Assembly (NCBI GenBank): GCA_011800805.1
Contig: MPNW01000772.1
Location: 7,297 to 27,380, forward strand
From: Hirudo medicinalis
Lineage: Eukaryota > Annelida > Clitellata > Hirudinida > Hirudinidae
Direction: 5' to 3'
DNA length: 20,084 bases
This document shows positions 1-14,286 of the stretch, piece after piece. How positions within the stretch are numbered: position 1 is the stretch's first letter; the number at the start of each line of letters is the position of its first letter. Below the pieces are notes generated by a model. That model was given only the letters and a program-made list of their open reading frames with translations, had not been told where the DNA came from and ran no database searches. The position numbers and the translations under genes are program-made.

Positions 1-129
1 ATAATACTAGAAATAGTACAAGAGGTAATACCACAAATAGTACAAGAGATAATACTAGAAATAGTACAAGAGGTAATACCACAAATAGTACAAGAGATAA
101 TACTAGAAATAGTACAAGAGGTAATACTA
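1..129. repeat. 24-bp tandem repeat with 48-bp higher-order unit
   Basis: Five full copies of a 24-bp unit alternate between two variants, one beginning ATAATACTAG and one GTAATACCAC, both ending AAATAGTACAAGAG. The true period is therefore 48 bp. A sixth copy breaks down near 129, and the array is cut by the left window edge. It sits in the NAA15 intron after exon 14. There are no unique spacers. Confidence 0.95.
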
Positions 130-199
130 TCATCACATCAAATTAGTTAATACATCAATGAACCAATTATTCATAAAGAGTAATGATTCATCCACGCAC

Positions 200-4507
<4,308 letters not shown>

Positions 4508-5019
4508 TTCAAATCTCGAATTGTTATTTAAGGCTCGAGAAACGCTATCCCAAACAAACGCCAACAACAATCTATCAAGGGCTATGTAACAACTATGTCC
4601 ACCATATTCGTCCTTTCCATAAAAACTCTAAATATTTGCAATTTCATCAGTAAAAAAATGTTTAAAAATTACAAACTTAAATTTAAATAATTGATATTTT
4701 GCAATTTCTTCAAAAAAATAAACATTCCGATTTAAACAAAATATTTTGACAATAGTCCACAGATGGCAGAGAAATCTGAGAAATTAAACTGCTCGAAAAA
4801 ATCATTGCATTAACTGACTATTTAAAGCATGCCTAATAAATAAGCCTTTCTCAAGTTGTTGACTTTTTAAAATTCAACGATCGTTTATTTGAAACAGTAT
4901 ATCCAAAATATTTTATTCATTTTGGTTTCTAATGCAATGATTTGGTAAACACGAAAGTAAATATTTGCCAAACGTGCTTCGATACCACACACTCACTTTG
5001 TTTATATTGGGTAAATTAA
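4508..5019. promoter_or_regulatory. Intergenic region expected to hold the NAA15 promoter
   Basis: The 512 bp between the NAA15 ATG and the candidate divergent ATG at 5020 should hold the NAA15 5' UTR and promoter. It is AT-rich (homopolymer A/T runs around 4650-4740). I see no clear TATA box, CpG island or initiator, so the transcription start cannot be placed. Confidence 0.4.
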
Positions 5020-5246
5020 ATGGAGTTCGTGCCATCCGATCCCTTTTCGCACTCTCTGGAAAGGCTTAGATTCTCGACAATTGCTCAAATATTACTAACG
5101 GTATGATTAAATTACAACTATTCGTTCCCAATTTTCTCACTTTACATTATTTGTTTCATTTGTAGGTGGACATCGGAGCATTTTCAAGCACACGGGGCAG
5201 GCGCAGAATGGCAATTTTTCTTTATGCTTCGAAATCAATGCCATGA
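5020..5246 (+). CDS. Candidate two-exon micro-ORF divergent from NAA15
   Basis: Exon 1 (5020-5100) encodes 27 codons beginning MEFVPSDPFSHSLERL. It is followed by a GTATGA donor, a 65-bp AT-rich intron with a pyrimidine-rich end, and a TTTGTAG acceptor at 5165. Exon 2 (5166-5246) keeps frame, runs VDIGAFSSTRGRRRMA and stops at TGA, giving 53 residues. I recognise no family. No AATAAA signal is close downstream. Support is limited to the match of ATG, donor, short intron, acceptor and stop. A chance arrangement, or first exons of a longer gene spliced differently, remains possible. Confidence 0.3.
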
Positions 5247-5957
5247 TCAATAGCCGCAGAAGAGAATCGACGATATGAAATCTTTCGCGGACGTCCTCGA
5301 ACCTTTGCGCGCGGAAAAGCCAATAATAGATTATTCCCTTTATTTTACGATGATTTATGACTGCTAACTACAAAAATGTCTCGTCATGCAGAGGAAAATA
5401 GCCCGCCATAGAGGAAAACCATCAATTCCGTAGATTTTCGCTTCGACCCATATAGATAAAGTTTGATAATTTGTCTGGAAAATATTGTGAAAGCTACTGA
5501 CTGGTAGGGTGAATTTTTGGGAAGAGCTTTTTGCACGGGAAGTAATTCGAGCAGGTATCTATATTTCTACGTATCAGCAACTTAGCAATAACTACCATTT
5601 TGAAATGCTAGAGAATATTACATCTAAATGTGATTTTGTTGCTCGAATTCATGTAAAAAAATTGTCAAACTAAATTTGTTTCGTGACCTCAAGAGCAACT
5701 TTTTGAATCGATTTCTCTCCTCGATTTGAAATACTCATTTGGACGGCAAAGAAATATCAACATATGGTTTATAGCAATAATATTTATCATAATAATAATA
5801 ATAATAATATTATAAAAGTTAATCATCTTAATCTCAGTAATTATATTTTCAATCTGTTCGACTACATTTTTTAATATAACGACACTTCCTCACTCAAGGA
5901 AAAGCAATTCTTGAAGCGAATGTTTACAGGGCAGTTACGTTATGGTCACCTCTGGCT
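5247..5957. other. AT-rich unassigned DNA
   Basis: No gene, RNA or mobile element seen. It contains a short AAT run near 5790-5808. A GGTTCGA-like string on the minus strand near 5296 has no tRNA context. Confidence 0.5.
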
Positions 5958-6461
5958 TCAATCATTTTCATTCAATATGGCTGATGTTTGCCTCCCCTCT
6001 CCTGCTCTTTCCATCGCGGATCCCTGTCTCCTTCCGTGTTCTTTTTTGTCCCGATGCATCTCCGTCCATCCTTTCCTACGCCTCTTTGGCTCTGCGCGAC
6101 CCTGAGATCCACTCTCATCTGTTGATCTTTTCATCACATTTTTCCAAAGCATTCGCGTGCCAGGATTTATCGACCGCCCAAGTTTTATTTTCGAGAAGTA
6201 TTCTTGCATTTTTTTCTCTGCAAAATTTTCCCCATCGATGGGTTTGCGTTTTGGGGGGATTTTAGAAATATTAAAAAGTCCATTCGTAACTTTCCGCTCA
6301 AGAATTTGTAGATCACCTACAAATTGGTGGCGTTTCAGAGCTTTTGAGGCATCCGAAATCCAGTGGTGCTTGTTAATCTGGTTGTTAAACCTTAACAAAA
6401 TTCTTAATAAGCCATGACGAAGTGTGTCCGTAGTAAAGAAGCATGCAGAAAATACTTGCAT
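5958..6461 (-). CDS. Unrecognised open frame, 167 codons from the first ATG
   Basis: The frame is open stop-to-stop for 224 codons (6629-5958). The first ATG is at 6461, because the upstream 5' end begins with GTG. The C-terminal third is basic and charged, with a possible nuclear-localisation motif PKRRRKG, and ends TSAILNEND. The N-terminal part has mixed composition with no signal peptide or repeats. I recognise no domain. The length is unusual for DNA of this base composition, but codon use shows no clear coding bias. It could be a lineage-specific exon or chance. Confidence 0.2.
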   Translation of the reverse strand: MQVFSACFFTTDTLRHGLLRILLRFNNQINKHHWISDASKALKRHQFVGDLQILERKVTNGLFNISKIPPKRKPIDGENFAEKKMQEYFSKIKLGRSINPGTRMLWKNVMKRSTDESGSQGRAEPKRRRKGWTEMHRDKKEHGRRQGSAMERAGEGRQTSAILNEND

Positions 6462-6521
6462 GTATTCTAAGGATACTGTTTCTACACCATGGAGACCTGC
6501 TTTCGTAGTTACGGACGGTGT

Positions 6522-6532
6522 TATAAAAGGGG
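6522..6532 (+). promoter_or_regulatory. Consensus TATA box, TATAAAAGGGG
   Basis: A perfect TATAAAAGGGG lies on the plus strand. No plausible plus-strand ORF follows: the next ATG, at 6563, gives 12 codons. It falls inside the open minus-strand frame 5958-6629. It is either a promoter of an unseen transcript or chance. Confidence 0.2.
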
Positions 6533-6629
6533 ATGTGACAGTAATTCTGTCTTTAAATTTCAATGCAAACACAACTTCACAGCAATTTTTATAAAATATA
6601 AATATCTGGCCTCCTGTTGGAGTGTTTCG

Positions 6630-6940
6630 TTAAAAGGAATTCTGTTAAGAACGTGAATTAATGTTTAACCCTCAATTTAGCTATTAAACAAACAAATCTA
6701 ATCAACTATCTTATGAATAAACTGTCACGACTAGAACTTTATCTTCGAGGTTTGCTTCGGATGATTAAAAACTTTAATAACGCCCGCAGATAGCCTCAAT
6801 CCAGCGCAGAGACAATGCAACGGAAGACCGTATTTGCGCAGAACTGAGAATTAATAACAAAGATTCGTAAACAACCGGCCAACACGAATTGAGAGAAGAA
6901 GAAAAACAAGCTAAACAAAGAATTGAATATTGTTATTTTT
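6630..6940. other. AT-rich unassigned DNA
   Basis: No feature seen. Confidence 0.4.
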
Positions 6941-7279
6941 TTATTTTTTGAAAAGAAATTCATAGAGTATGTTATCTACGCGTTGAAACACATCCCGCGT
7001 TGCCTTGACGACGCTCGCGAGAACCAGATATGAACGAGATGTTATCTCAAGGCAAAACAAGATGGCCGATCGATCGTAAATTTTACGAAAAAATTTCATT
7101 TCGGTGTCTTCTCTTGTACTTTTTTTTTTAGGGATTTTGGCTTTTCTCTCGAGACTGCAAAGTCCTTTTCCCGTGGATTTTCTTATAAATCCAAGTTTCC
7201 TCCAAAAAATCTTGTGCCCTTCGAGTATGTGCGTGTGTGTGAACTGAGGTGCTTCTGAGGGACAATGTTGACATCTCAT
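6941..7279 (-). CDS. Unrecognised 112-codon ATG open frame
   Basis: Starts MRCQHCPSEAPQF, has a lysine-rich middle (AKIPKKKSTRED) and ends FEFLFKK-like at a TAA. No domain, signal peptide or homologue is recognised, and no flanking splice sites stand out. It lies on the same strand as the 5958-6629 frame. Length alone is weak evidence. Confidence 0.12.
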   Translation of the reverse strand: MRCQHCPSEAPQFTHTHILEGHKIFWRKLGFIRKSTGKGLCSLERKAKIPKKKSTREDTEMKFFRKIYDRSAILFCLEITSRSYLVLASVVKATRDVFQRVDNILYEFLFKK

Positions 7280-8073
7280 CAGCGTTTTGTGGGGGCAATA
7301 TGCCTGTCGCTTTCTCTACAAAGACGAGTTTTGTTTTTCATTTTCCAGCCCGATTTTTAATTTTAATCCTCTTTTGACTTCATTCTTTTCCATCCGTCAA
7401 ACCTGTTTTCCGTGTGCATGTGAACCACGAGTTCTCGGAATAATTAAATTCTCCGTGACATCGTGACGACTATATTTGACGCTCGTTCGATTTTAAACGG
7501 ATAGTCTGGCGATGGAACTCGAATGCAAATTCGAGGCGAATAAACATTTATTTATTCAATTTGTTTATTTATCCAATTTGTTTCCAAACTTTTACTCTTA
7601 TTTTTTATCCTCTTCCTTTCCTTTCCTTGGCTCGGCTGTTTATTGTCCATCATCTATTTATTTCTTGTCCTTCTTTCCTTTGCCGTTCGACATTTTATGC
7701 TTTTTCCAACGTAAACTCGTTCGGATGCGTTTGTTTATGACGCATTCTTCCGACTCCAGCTTCTCGTTTACTGCTCCTTCTCCTCTAAGTTCATCGAAAT
7801 AACCGATTTCGGGTTATATTTTTCTGTTCTTTAAAAACACGACAAGCAAGACATTCATTCGGAGAATGTTATTGTCTTACTTTTGGTTTATTGTTCACAG
7901 ATTCGTTGACGAAAGAGCTCTCTCATGACAATAAGAGAATCATAAAAAATCTGTTGTCTATCCACTTCAACGCATATCTGGGTTCTCCAAAAACGACCCA
8001 ACCTTAACCCAGCCTTGAATTCCATTATTCTTCTCGCTCGGCTTTTCCACATTGACCTCTCCCTAAATACACC
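7280..8073. other. Unassigned DNA
   Basis: A 96-codon plus-strand frame (7512-7802) is Phe/Ser/Leu-rich and reflects the pyrimidine-rich strand, so it is not called. Nothing else supported. Confidence 0.4.
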
Positions 8074-8538
8074 TCATCTTCCCCTGCGCCATTTTCCAGC
8101 GCTCCAAAGTCCAGCTTGTGCGCAAGGTCGCGCGATTTTTAGCGCCTTGGAAATCCAAGCCCGAGACATAGCGATTAACTTGATGGCCGTACAAGGACCG
8201 GTGGTTCGGTAATGCCCATGTCTGTTTGTGCGCTCGTTATTCGTGTTTATGAGCTTCCTACGTGGCACGTGTACGTGGTAGTACACCGCACCTGGAAGTA
8301 GTTCGGTGTAAATAGAAAACAAGATGGGATAGTGTATTAATGCGCACTGAATGCAGCTGGCGGCTACGTCGGATTCGCTGTCGTCTGACAGCGGCGAATT
8401 CTGCTTTATGTCTCTGGCGACACTGATGAAATTAGCGCTGAGTATGAAGTCACCATAATCCAAGACTGATTGATGACTATCACCATTTGCGGCGATGAAG
8501 AAGCGGTAAAGCCTTCCCTCGGGGGAACAAAACAAGAG
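8074..8538 (-). CDS. Open minus-strand frame with a good splice acceptor; possible exon
   Basis: The frame is open from 8565 to a TGA at 8074 but has no early ATG, so if real it is an internal exon. A strong acceptor (T-rich tract ending TTTCATCAAG) would open the exon at 8538, and the translation runs LLFCSPEGRLYRFFIAANGD. A CCAG|GTGCGG donor lies near 8296. A short acidic run (LSDDSESD) follows. I recognise no domain. The frame overlaps the TACGTG cluster. Confidence 0.18.
   Translation of the reverse strand, partial: LLFCSPEGRLYRFFIAANGDSHQSVLDYGDFILSANFISVARDIKQNSPLSDDSESDVAASCIQCALIHYPILFSIYTELLPGAVYYHVHVPRRKLINTNNERTNRHGHYRTTGPCTAIKLIAMSRAWISKALKIARPCAQAGLWSAGKWRRGR
8259..8277. promoter_or_regulatory. 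Triple ACGTG cluster (E-box/HRE-like)
   Basis: TACGTGGCACGTGTACGTG holds three ACGTG cores in 19 bp: TACGTG, a palindromic CACGTG E-box, and TACGTG. bHLH factors (Myc/Max, USF) bind CACGTG, and HIF-type bHLH-PAS dimers prefer TACGTG. No promoter is mapped nearby, so a regulatory role is inferred. Confidence 0.35.
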
Positions 8539-9180
8539 CTTGATGAAACAAGCAAAAAAAAGTCGCTAAATTTAAGACTTTTTTAAACTTTAGTCCGGGC
8601 CATTTTCATCCAATTCATCATTCCCCTCGTTGCATAAGTACATTCTCTCGCTTTTCTTTTAGGGTCTGGAAAGGATCGGATGTTGGTTGGTTGGTGTGGC
8701 TGAGGAAGATGAGGGGACGTTAGAGAATAAGATCTGTCATTGATTTATACATGGCCACGATTTCCCTTTCCAAAGATCATTCTGTAAAGTAAGAAGGACT
8801 AAGACACTCGGTCAAACTACCCTGTGCATCCCTTTCTCGCATTTGTTTAATGTTCCATTTAGCTCCCTTTGTCTATCCATCTTTGCGCTTATATTTAGCC
8901 CCCCTATCCATCAAGTTGCATGCAAATAAGCGCCCCGGAGTGGGCCACTTTTTTTCCGCTCAATTTATTAAAGTCCTTCCATGTCTGAATGATGGGTAGC
9001 GTCGACGACTGAGATCGGATGGAAGGCGTCTCGCTCCGTTGGCCCGGAGTTGGTCAGCAAGTATGGGTTTGAATTTCCGCGGGCCTCGGAAAAATGGCTT
9101 CGTGCTTCCAGGGCCCCGACGTTCAAATATTCATGAGTTCAGAATCGCTCCGCCGTTCCACGCAGTTCTTCTTTGTCACC
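8539..9180. other. Non-coding stretch, GC-richer from about 8900, with a POU octamer
   Basis: A perfect octamer ATGCAAAT (8920-8927) overlaps the palindrome TTGCATGCAA (8916-8925). The DNA from about 8925 to 9240 is visibly more GC- and CpG-rich than its surroundings and could be a promoter or enhancer. No gene seen. Confidence 0.3.
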
Positions 9181-9219
9181 ATGTCGCAAGGAAAAGCGAA
9201 GCCAGCGGAGCGTAATTGA
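9181..9219 (+). CDS. 12-codon ORF with strong Kozak context; possible uORF or first exon
   Basis: GTCACCATGT gives an optimal Kozak match to MSQGKAKPAERN and a TGA. A GTAATT donor-like site at 9212 would instead end a coding first exon after codon 10 (phase 1). It is placed at the end of the GC-rich block. There is no protein-level support. Confidence 0.12.
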   Translation: MSQGKAKPAERN

Positions 9220-10349
9220 CAGCCCCGCGCAGTTGCTGCTTTAGCCATCAACTTTGTAGAGTTTTTATTGCTAATTAGAAAAATATCGAGTGTCCTTTGT
9301 TTGCCAACGTATCGATGTGATCACAAACCTTTTGACAACGGTAGCCAGATTATTGCATATTAATTAGCAGACAAATGTTTGCACCTCGTACACACTGCTA
9401 CGAGAACGTCCGTTACAAATCTAATGCTAATTCCAGCAAAGCAAATACGGACCCACTCGCGATTCAGGATTATTTTCCCTTGTAACCCTTTTCGACTCGT
9501 TGAACTTTCAACTCTCTGGGGTTGCCCAAACATGCCGACGACTCGACAACTGCTTTCCTGCAGGAAAGTACTTGAACGACAGAACTTGGACTTCCCGGTG
9601 CCAGTTTTCTAAATGTTTGAGAATGTGATTACTCGCAAGTTGTGACTACGTGCCAAAGTTCTTGTTTGCCATACCTCTTTAGCCCAGACTTATGGAAATA
9701 GGAGACTTGGAGAGAGCATGCAGGAAAAAACAAACCGTTAGAGACGGACGGACGGATAAAGAGAAGCTGATGAACAGCGTTCCAAACGGCAGAACGATCG
9801 ACCGGGCAAACCATCTCAGGAGAAAAATATTTCTTCTCCACACCATATCTCAAATTTCATGATGGTTTTGGCTCGGAGCGGCGATCAATTCGAACATTTC
9901 GTGAATCCGAGTTTCGCATTTCATCTTGGGCCACTCCGGCACTTAGGAAGCACCCAATCACGACAAAAGGCATGGAATCGCCGGTCGGAAGGGCGATGTT
10001 TAGGTTTTTAGAGAAATTGAATCCAAACCGGGTCGTAGTGTAACTGTATAACACGATAACACCGCATTCAAAGTAAACAATGTTGCACTCGCAGACTTGT
10101 CTAGTTTGAGGTTGTAGCGGATATCTGATGGCAAATTTAAAGTATCTGATTACTCGCGAACGTTTGAAAAAGTCTCGCTGAGTTGTTGATTAAGTCTTGA
10201 GTTCTAAAGTTTGCTTATCCAAAACTGAGATGAAAGAACCAAAAAGAAGATGCGCAAATATATATTTCTGATGTACTTTCACAACTAGTTGATGAGGACG
10301 CAGACGTCTGTACTCAGTAGTGAATCCATTTCCAACATAACGCTGGATC
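9220..10349. other. Unassigned DNA
   Basis: Contains scattered homeodomain-type TAATTA/TAATTG strings (for example around 9214 and 9270). Frames 9379-9612 (+), 9629-9853 (-) and 9857-10054 (-) have no recognisable features. No gene called. Confidence 0.4.
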
Positions 10350-10525
10350 CAGTGCCGGATTTAGGCACGGTCGGGATGCACTGCACATTGGCCTCCACCA
10401 ACCAAAGAAACCTTTTTGCTTGACAGGGAGGATGGGAGGAGGGATGGCAACAGGACTGGCGCAGAGGCTTGTAGGCCTCCATCGCCACAACATACCGGGC
10501 CTGCGCTAGGGTAAATCCAGCGCTG
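10350..10525. mobile_element. hAT-like non-autonomous transposon (MITE), 176 bp
   Basis: The left end reads CAGTGCCGGATTTA and the right end, reverse-complemented, CAGCGCTGGATTTA: 12 of 14 bases match as terminal inverted repeats. Flanking 8-bp sequences GCTGGATC and GTTTGATC agree at 6 of 8 positions, as expected for an aged hAT target-site duplication. The CAGTG/CAGCG start and GGATTTA core resemble ends of animal hAT elements known to me. There is no transposase. The short minus-strand frames across it (10285-10488, 10361-10594) are not called. Confidence 0.65.
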
Positions 10526-11973
10526 GTTTGATCTGAAGACGATATGGATCGGAGCTAAACGTGGCTGAGCGAATTGATATTTCGCGTGATTCACATTGAT
10601 GAATAAACGAAATTCTACGTGATATTTTCAAAAGTAACAAAGAGGCCATTCTTGCTTTGAAACGAGCGCTCGCTTGAGCAAGTCAGAAAAGATTTAAAGA
10701 ATTTTTTGAATTAAAAAAACTCCAATACTTTTTATGCCATCTTCTTGCGTCCAAATTGGAGCGATGGAAGGGAAATTAATTGAGGCTTACTACATGGAAA
10801 TCTTCGAAAAATGTCACGGAATTATATTCTCGGGCACGAACGTCAGAAATTTTCCAAATTGGAAGAAAAATTTAATATAAATGCCCGCGGAGCAAATTAA
10901 CTAAATAACGCTTATTTTTAGACAAATTTCAGGAGTGCGTGACTCGTCGAAGCCATAGTCGAAACAATAGTCGCCGGGCAGCCTTATTGTTTTTATCGTC
11001 TGCCTCATCTTGATTAAAAGTTAATTTAATGATTAAAAGAAAATGACAAATACCTTCGTGATAAATTTTGCATTTTCAACGCCGAAATATCATGCGATTA
11101 TTATCAAAGTTGGGCGTAGGTTTCTTTAGATAAAAATAAATTATGAGAAAACAAAATTAACGAGAAAGATGATTTATGGAGGCGAAATAATGAAGTCCAG
11201 TCTTTGAAGGAGAATTCCACTTAAGAAGATTATTCTAAGGTCTCGCGCGGTCAATCCTGTGGAAATTAAAATTTAAAACTTCTGCATGTCCTCTTGTTCG
11301 ATTATAATTTTAATATTTGAGAAAGAAACGATCAAAAATTGTCAGGGTTTGTTTTGTTGATCTCAGAAGTAGCATCGCTGATAAACGCATATGTCGTCAG
11401 TTCTCTCGACTTGAATTTTCGTTTCGAGAAGTTTTAATTAGCACGGATGGGAGATGAGGATGATAATGAAAATTCTTGAGCAATGCAAGATGGATGAACA
11501 TGTCCTGCTAGGAGTACGAGACTAAGTTTCCATCCTTTCACTACTCGTTTTTCATCTGAATTGGTAAAAAAAAGGTGAAATTTCATTTCCTACAAAATAT
11601 TATTTGGATAAAACTCTTGTCGTAACGTGTTTTAATGTAACGTGTAAATGTGCATTGCCGTGTCAGACTTGAAAGGCACGAATGATTTTTCATTCCGATT
11701 TGATGCTTCCTTGTGCATTCTGTCTCGTTACTGTGTAAGAGGGCTACGGCAAATTATCTTTATTAGACGAAAACCGTAATCAATATTAAAAAGGCATTAA
11801 TAATTTACGGACAGAGAACAATGATTATGTAAATTAAGACGTCCGTCGGCTTAGGCTTTTGTGCACCTCTGGGCGCTATCAAAAACATTTCACGCTGTGT
11901 TTGTCGCGATTGTACTTTTCCATTTCCAGCTCTTCGTCTTTCTTCTCCATTCTTTCTTTCTTTCTCGATCTTC
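10526..11973. other. AT-rich unassigned DNA
   Basis: No ORF, repeat array or RNA gene could be supported. Homeodomain-like TTAATTTAATGATTAAAAG is near 11021, unremarkable in AT-rich DNA. Confidence 0.4.
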
Positions 11974-12000
11974 GTCATCATCATCATCATCATCATCATT
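11974..12000. repeat. (ATC)n microsatellite
   Basis: Nine consecutive ATC-type units. The Met-rich minus-strand frame across it is an artefact. Confidence 0.95.
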
Positions 12001-12442
12001 ATCGTAGCCGCCGCCATCTCTAATCCTAGTTTTGCCTCTGTGTCTCGTCTAATGGGTTTTGAATGTTTTTTTAAGAGTTCCGTGAATTAAAATTTCCGTC
12101 CGCAATAACAAGACATTTCTTGTGTCTATGTTCGCAAAATGGCATCAGATCCGCCACTCGAAATGAGCCCAATGTTTGCTAATCTTCGTCGAACTTTGAC
12201 CGAGCGTGAGCGAGCTCTCTGTTGGTAATTTTGTTGACTTATGCGCAACTCCAAGCCATATTCCGATGTCTAAAGTTTCACACACTCGACTAACTTGAGA
12301 AAGTTACTCGGCGTTTGTTAGATTTCCCAAACGTTTATCGTGGTGACTTGCAATTTTATGCGAAATCATCTGGATTCGACTCCTTCATGTTGATGAGTCC
12401 GTGGCATGCATGGCGCTCACATTTGAAAGATCGCACGGAGAC

Positions 12443-12473
12443 TATTTAAGGCTGGAGAGCTGGATCTGCAGTT
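12443..12473 (+). promoter_or_regulatory. Weak core-promoter candidate
   Basis: TATTTAAG (12443-12450) is followed 27 bp later by a GCAGTT initiator-like string (A at 12470). Spacing is slightly short for a TATA-Inr pair, and no downstream ORF supports it. Confidence 0.12.
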
Positions 12474-14286
12474 CTTAATCTGGAGGCTGGCGAGGTCGAG
12501 GCTCCTGTCGCTTGAAAGTTTTGCAAGAATTTTGTCTGAAATAGGCGGAAAAATCCTGAAAAATTGCACCGATTTCGCCGTCGTGAATGGCCATCGACTT
12601 TTTTTCCAGTTCGTTCGTGTGAATTTCTATGAAACAGTCCCAGGTTTAATTTCTAGGATTGATTTCGTTAATTAGGAGCGGCATTAATCTTGATTCTAAA
12701 ATCGAACTGTACCCTCCCTCCGAGTTGTCAACAAGAACATTTTCTTCGAAACTTTCGGAGTAACTCCAAGAATTAGGATTGTTGTGAAATAAGGTAAAAT
12801 TTGTTTTGTTTTGTTTTTTTAATTTTCAGCTAAACACGAGTTGAATTCTAGTTTAGAGAATTAATTCGATAGTTCCGTTGAATTAAATGTAGCAATTTCT
12901 GTCCAAACTCGATTCCATCATTATCGGAAGAATTTTTAAAATAATTAAATTCAATTTGTTTGCTTTGTTTAAAAGCATCGTCGTAAATAAAATTAAATTC
13001 TAAGTGATGGTGACATAAATTTTTTTCTGCATCTCGCTTCACACTTAAGCCGCCATTGTTGTGGTCGTAATGTATTGGCCGTCCGGCGGCTCGCGAAAAT
13101 TGATTCAATCGTTTATCAAATTGCTCTCGGATAAAATATTGTCGTCGTCGTTGTTGTTGATGTTGTTCTTGCAATCGTCAGGGGCGTGTTTTGCTTAATT
13201 GAATGCGCTACTGTAAACTTTTTTTTTTATCTTTCGCGAAGAGAGCGATGGACTCCCGAGATTGGATTGAAGGCTGATTGAATTTGAGTGGATTGAAAGT
13301 TATTCGTTCGTTCGTCTGCCCAGTCCCTCGTTCACCTGTCCTTTCTAGTCATCCACCCATCAACTGTTCATTCATTTATTGCTCATCCATCCCTGAACAT
13401 TTACCAGCCATCAATCAATCCATAATTTTCACGAGCTTGTGAAAAGCAAGAATATTTTTTTTTCTGACGAACTTCCATTTCGTGTTACCTTTGAAGTATT
13501 ATTGTTGTTATTAGCGTTGTTTTTATGATTTCCAATGTTAGTTTTATGCACTCGTCGTCACTGTTTTATCTCCTTCTAGATATCTCTTTCTAAATGTGAG
13601 CAACATTTGTAAACAATTCGAATGCAACACTGTTGCTCCACTCGGAGGTGTGCATTGATTCACCTGGAGTGTTTTGTTTATTTTCCATGCATTCGTTCAT
13701 GCAACCATCCATCCTTCCATCTGCCAGTCCTTCCATCGTTCCTTCCAAAGGAGCTCATAGGAATAGTGTCACCTATTTGAAATGCCACAATCTCGTGTAA
13801 TGGAATTGAAAAAACCTCATTAAATTAATTCGCTTGCTGAAAAATAATACTTTTAAATAATCTCGTGCTGCCAGCGATGGTGATGATAATGATGACGAGG
13901 GTGGGTAGTAGTGCGTCGTCGAAGCTTGGGTGGCTTTCCAACTCATCTTACTCTCCTGCACACCTGGATTGTTTCGTGTCCTTTCATCTATAACGTAACT
14001 GGAGTGAGATACAAATACTGAACATGAACACAGGAGCTGTGGACCTCACTGGAAGATTATGCGTTTGTCTGTACGTCTGTGTAGGACAAAAATAAAACTT
14101 CCGCATTGGAATTATCGGCGCTAGAAGCACACCGGCGCTAAGCTTTATGTAGCGCTCGATTTAGTGTGTGTAAGGAGGATTTTATTGATGCTAATGGTCC
14201 TGCTTAGACAGGGTTTATTATGCATTCCTAATGAAAGCTTTATGAAGATAATGTTGATGATGGTTATGATGATTATCCATATTTCT
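12474..14286. other. Unassigned DNA
   Basis: Holds a 108-codon minus frame (12848-13174, Gln-rich start, unrecognised), CATC/CATT-rich patches near 13280-13420 and 13680-13745, and GAT-rich patches near 13875 and 14245. No gene supported. Confidence 0.35.

Noticed and set aside
1..129. CRISPR-like direct repeats
   Set aside because: Contiguous tandem units without spacers, in an animal intron.
5290..5302. tRNA B-box-like GGTTCGAGGAC on the minus strand
   Set aside because: No A box or cloverleaf arms in the surrounding sequence.
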